Shown here: positions 47,748 to 48,252 of the stretch, piece after piece
How positions within the stretch are numbered: the first letter of the stretch is position 1
Layout: the number at the start of each line of letters is the position of its first letter
Source of the DNA: Macromonas bipunctata
Lineage (GTDB): Bacteria; Pseudomonadota; Gammaproteobacteria; Burkholderiales; Burkholderiaceae_C
Direction: 5' to 3'
Length of the DNA: 48,252 nt
NCBI RefSeq assembly: GCF_002837135.1
Contig: NZ_NWBQ01000038.1
Location: 1 to 48,252, forward strand
The notes under the pieces: generated by a model
Told to the model about the DNA's origin: nothing
What the model saw: the letters and a program-made list of their open reading frames with translations, nothing else
The model's database searches: none
Made by a program: the position numbers and the translations under genes

Positions 47748-48252
47748 AAACGGTGCGAGACACCCAGCCCCAGCGCGCGGGGCTGCTGGCCGGTGGCGGT
47801 GGGCATCACGACCAGATCGCCGCCGAACAGCCAGAAGTTGCCGTGGGCGTCGTTGTAGGTGCGGCCATAGGTGGCGAACAGGGCGGTGCGTTTGGACAAC
47901 TGCTGCACGTAGTTCACGCCCCACACAGTGGCGTGGGCCGTGGCGCCGCCGGTGGCCGATTCGGCACGCAGGCGTTGCACCTGCGTGGCCACGCGCGACG
48001 CTGGATTGAGTGGCCAGGCCGCGCCCAGCCACAGGTTGCGCTGCGCCACCTGCGTGCGGGCCTGGTACACGCCCGCGCTCCACGACCAGCGTGGCAAGGT
48101 ATGGCGCAGGCCCAGCAACACATCCTCGCGCTGTTGCGTCTGGCCCGTCCAGCGGGCGGGTTGGCCGCTGGTGGTGGTGGGGGCTTGCAGGGTCTGGTAC
48201 ACGCCGCCCCACTGCCAGGGGCCTTGCGCGTACCAGGGCAATCGCATTTGAA
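47744..48252 (-). CDS. Gram-negative porin, C-terminal part (truncated by the window)
   Basis: About 168 residues of a Burkholderiales-type trimeric porin are visible, running off the right edge. Alternating beta-strand pattern (VLLGLRHTLPRWSWSAGVYQ; TVWGVNYVQQLSKRTALFAT) and the final LGLGVSHRF with a C-terminal phenylalanine are the signals for outer-membrane insertion. Aromatic girdles and short turns are as in the general diffusion porin family. It is convergent with the MCE operon, overlapping its last gene by four bases. Confidence 0.88.
   Translation of the reverse strand, partial: QMRLPWYAQGPWQWGGVYQTLQAPTTTSGQPARWTGQTQQREDVLLGLRHTLPRWSWSAGVYQARTQVAQRNLWLGAAWPLNPASRVATQVQRLRAESATGGATAHATVWGVNYVQQLSKRTALFATYGRTYNDAHGNFWLFGGDLVVMPTATGQQPRALGLGVSHRF

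Overview
The window is GC-rich Gram-negative chromosomal DNA, most likely from a betaproteobacterium of the Burkholderiales, Comamonadaceae-like. The signs are the alaA-hom-thrC order, the CysB-type LysR gene coupled to a CbiX chelatase, divergent lptFG and pepA-holC, a HiPIP gene, a Burkholderiales-type porin and the CydP-CydA-CydB-CydX-YbgE bd-oxidase operon. I cannot name a genus.

Positions 1-11304 are the right-hand part of an integrated phage-like element whose left end lies outside the window. Its right boundary is a duplicated 3' half of a tRNA-Lys(TTT) gene, next to a tyrosine integrase. Inside, on the minus strand, runs a tightly packed series of genes: a repeat-bearing protein, an AlpA-like regulator, a DUF3102 protein, small unknowns, a CHC2 zinc-finger primase-like protein, a DUF3987 helicase/primase-like protein, a single-stranded-DNA-binding protein, small unknowns, an S49 prohead protease and a lambda gpE-type capsid protein. 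Replication and capsid genes thus sit in one run with no portal, terminase or tail gene in view. Ten GTCGCAC repeats next to an AT-rich tract near the integrase look like an origin or a major protein-binding site. One block of the same repeats lies inside a coding gene.

Positions 11345-14021 hold a second tyrosine recombinase, divergent from a coiled-coil KfrA-like protein. Between them is an inverted repeat with a 6-bp spacer, an arrangement like the TnpS/TnpT cointegrate-resolution systems but without a transposase.

Positions 14052-28674 are mostly core genes: PhoH, Bcp peroxiredoxin, a Mth938-like protein, alaA, hom, thrC, cysB-type regulator, cbiX, lptG, lptF, pepA, holC, a SleB-type hydrolase and a DUF4239 membrane protein.

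Positions 28713-43943 carry membrane and redox functions: an RND pump with its adaptor, a HiPIP, a DUF2946 protein, the complete bd-oxidase operon with its small subunits, followed unusually by a Rieske protein without cytochrome b/c1 genes, a cysteine-less thioredoxin-fold protein and a periplasmic rhodanese; then a TDT/SLAC1 anion channel, a di-haem cytochrome c peroxidase, a SulP transporter and a 1-Cys peroxiredoxin. A related palindromic sequence occurs upstream of the peroxidase/channel pair and of the peroxiredoxin, suggesting a shared redox regulator.

Positions 44132-47747 encode an MCE-type lipid transporter (MlaB-MlaE fusion, ATPase, MlaD-like protein and PqiC-like lipoprotein). The window ends in the C-terminal part of a convergent porin gene.
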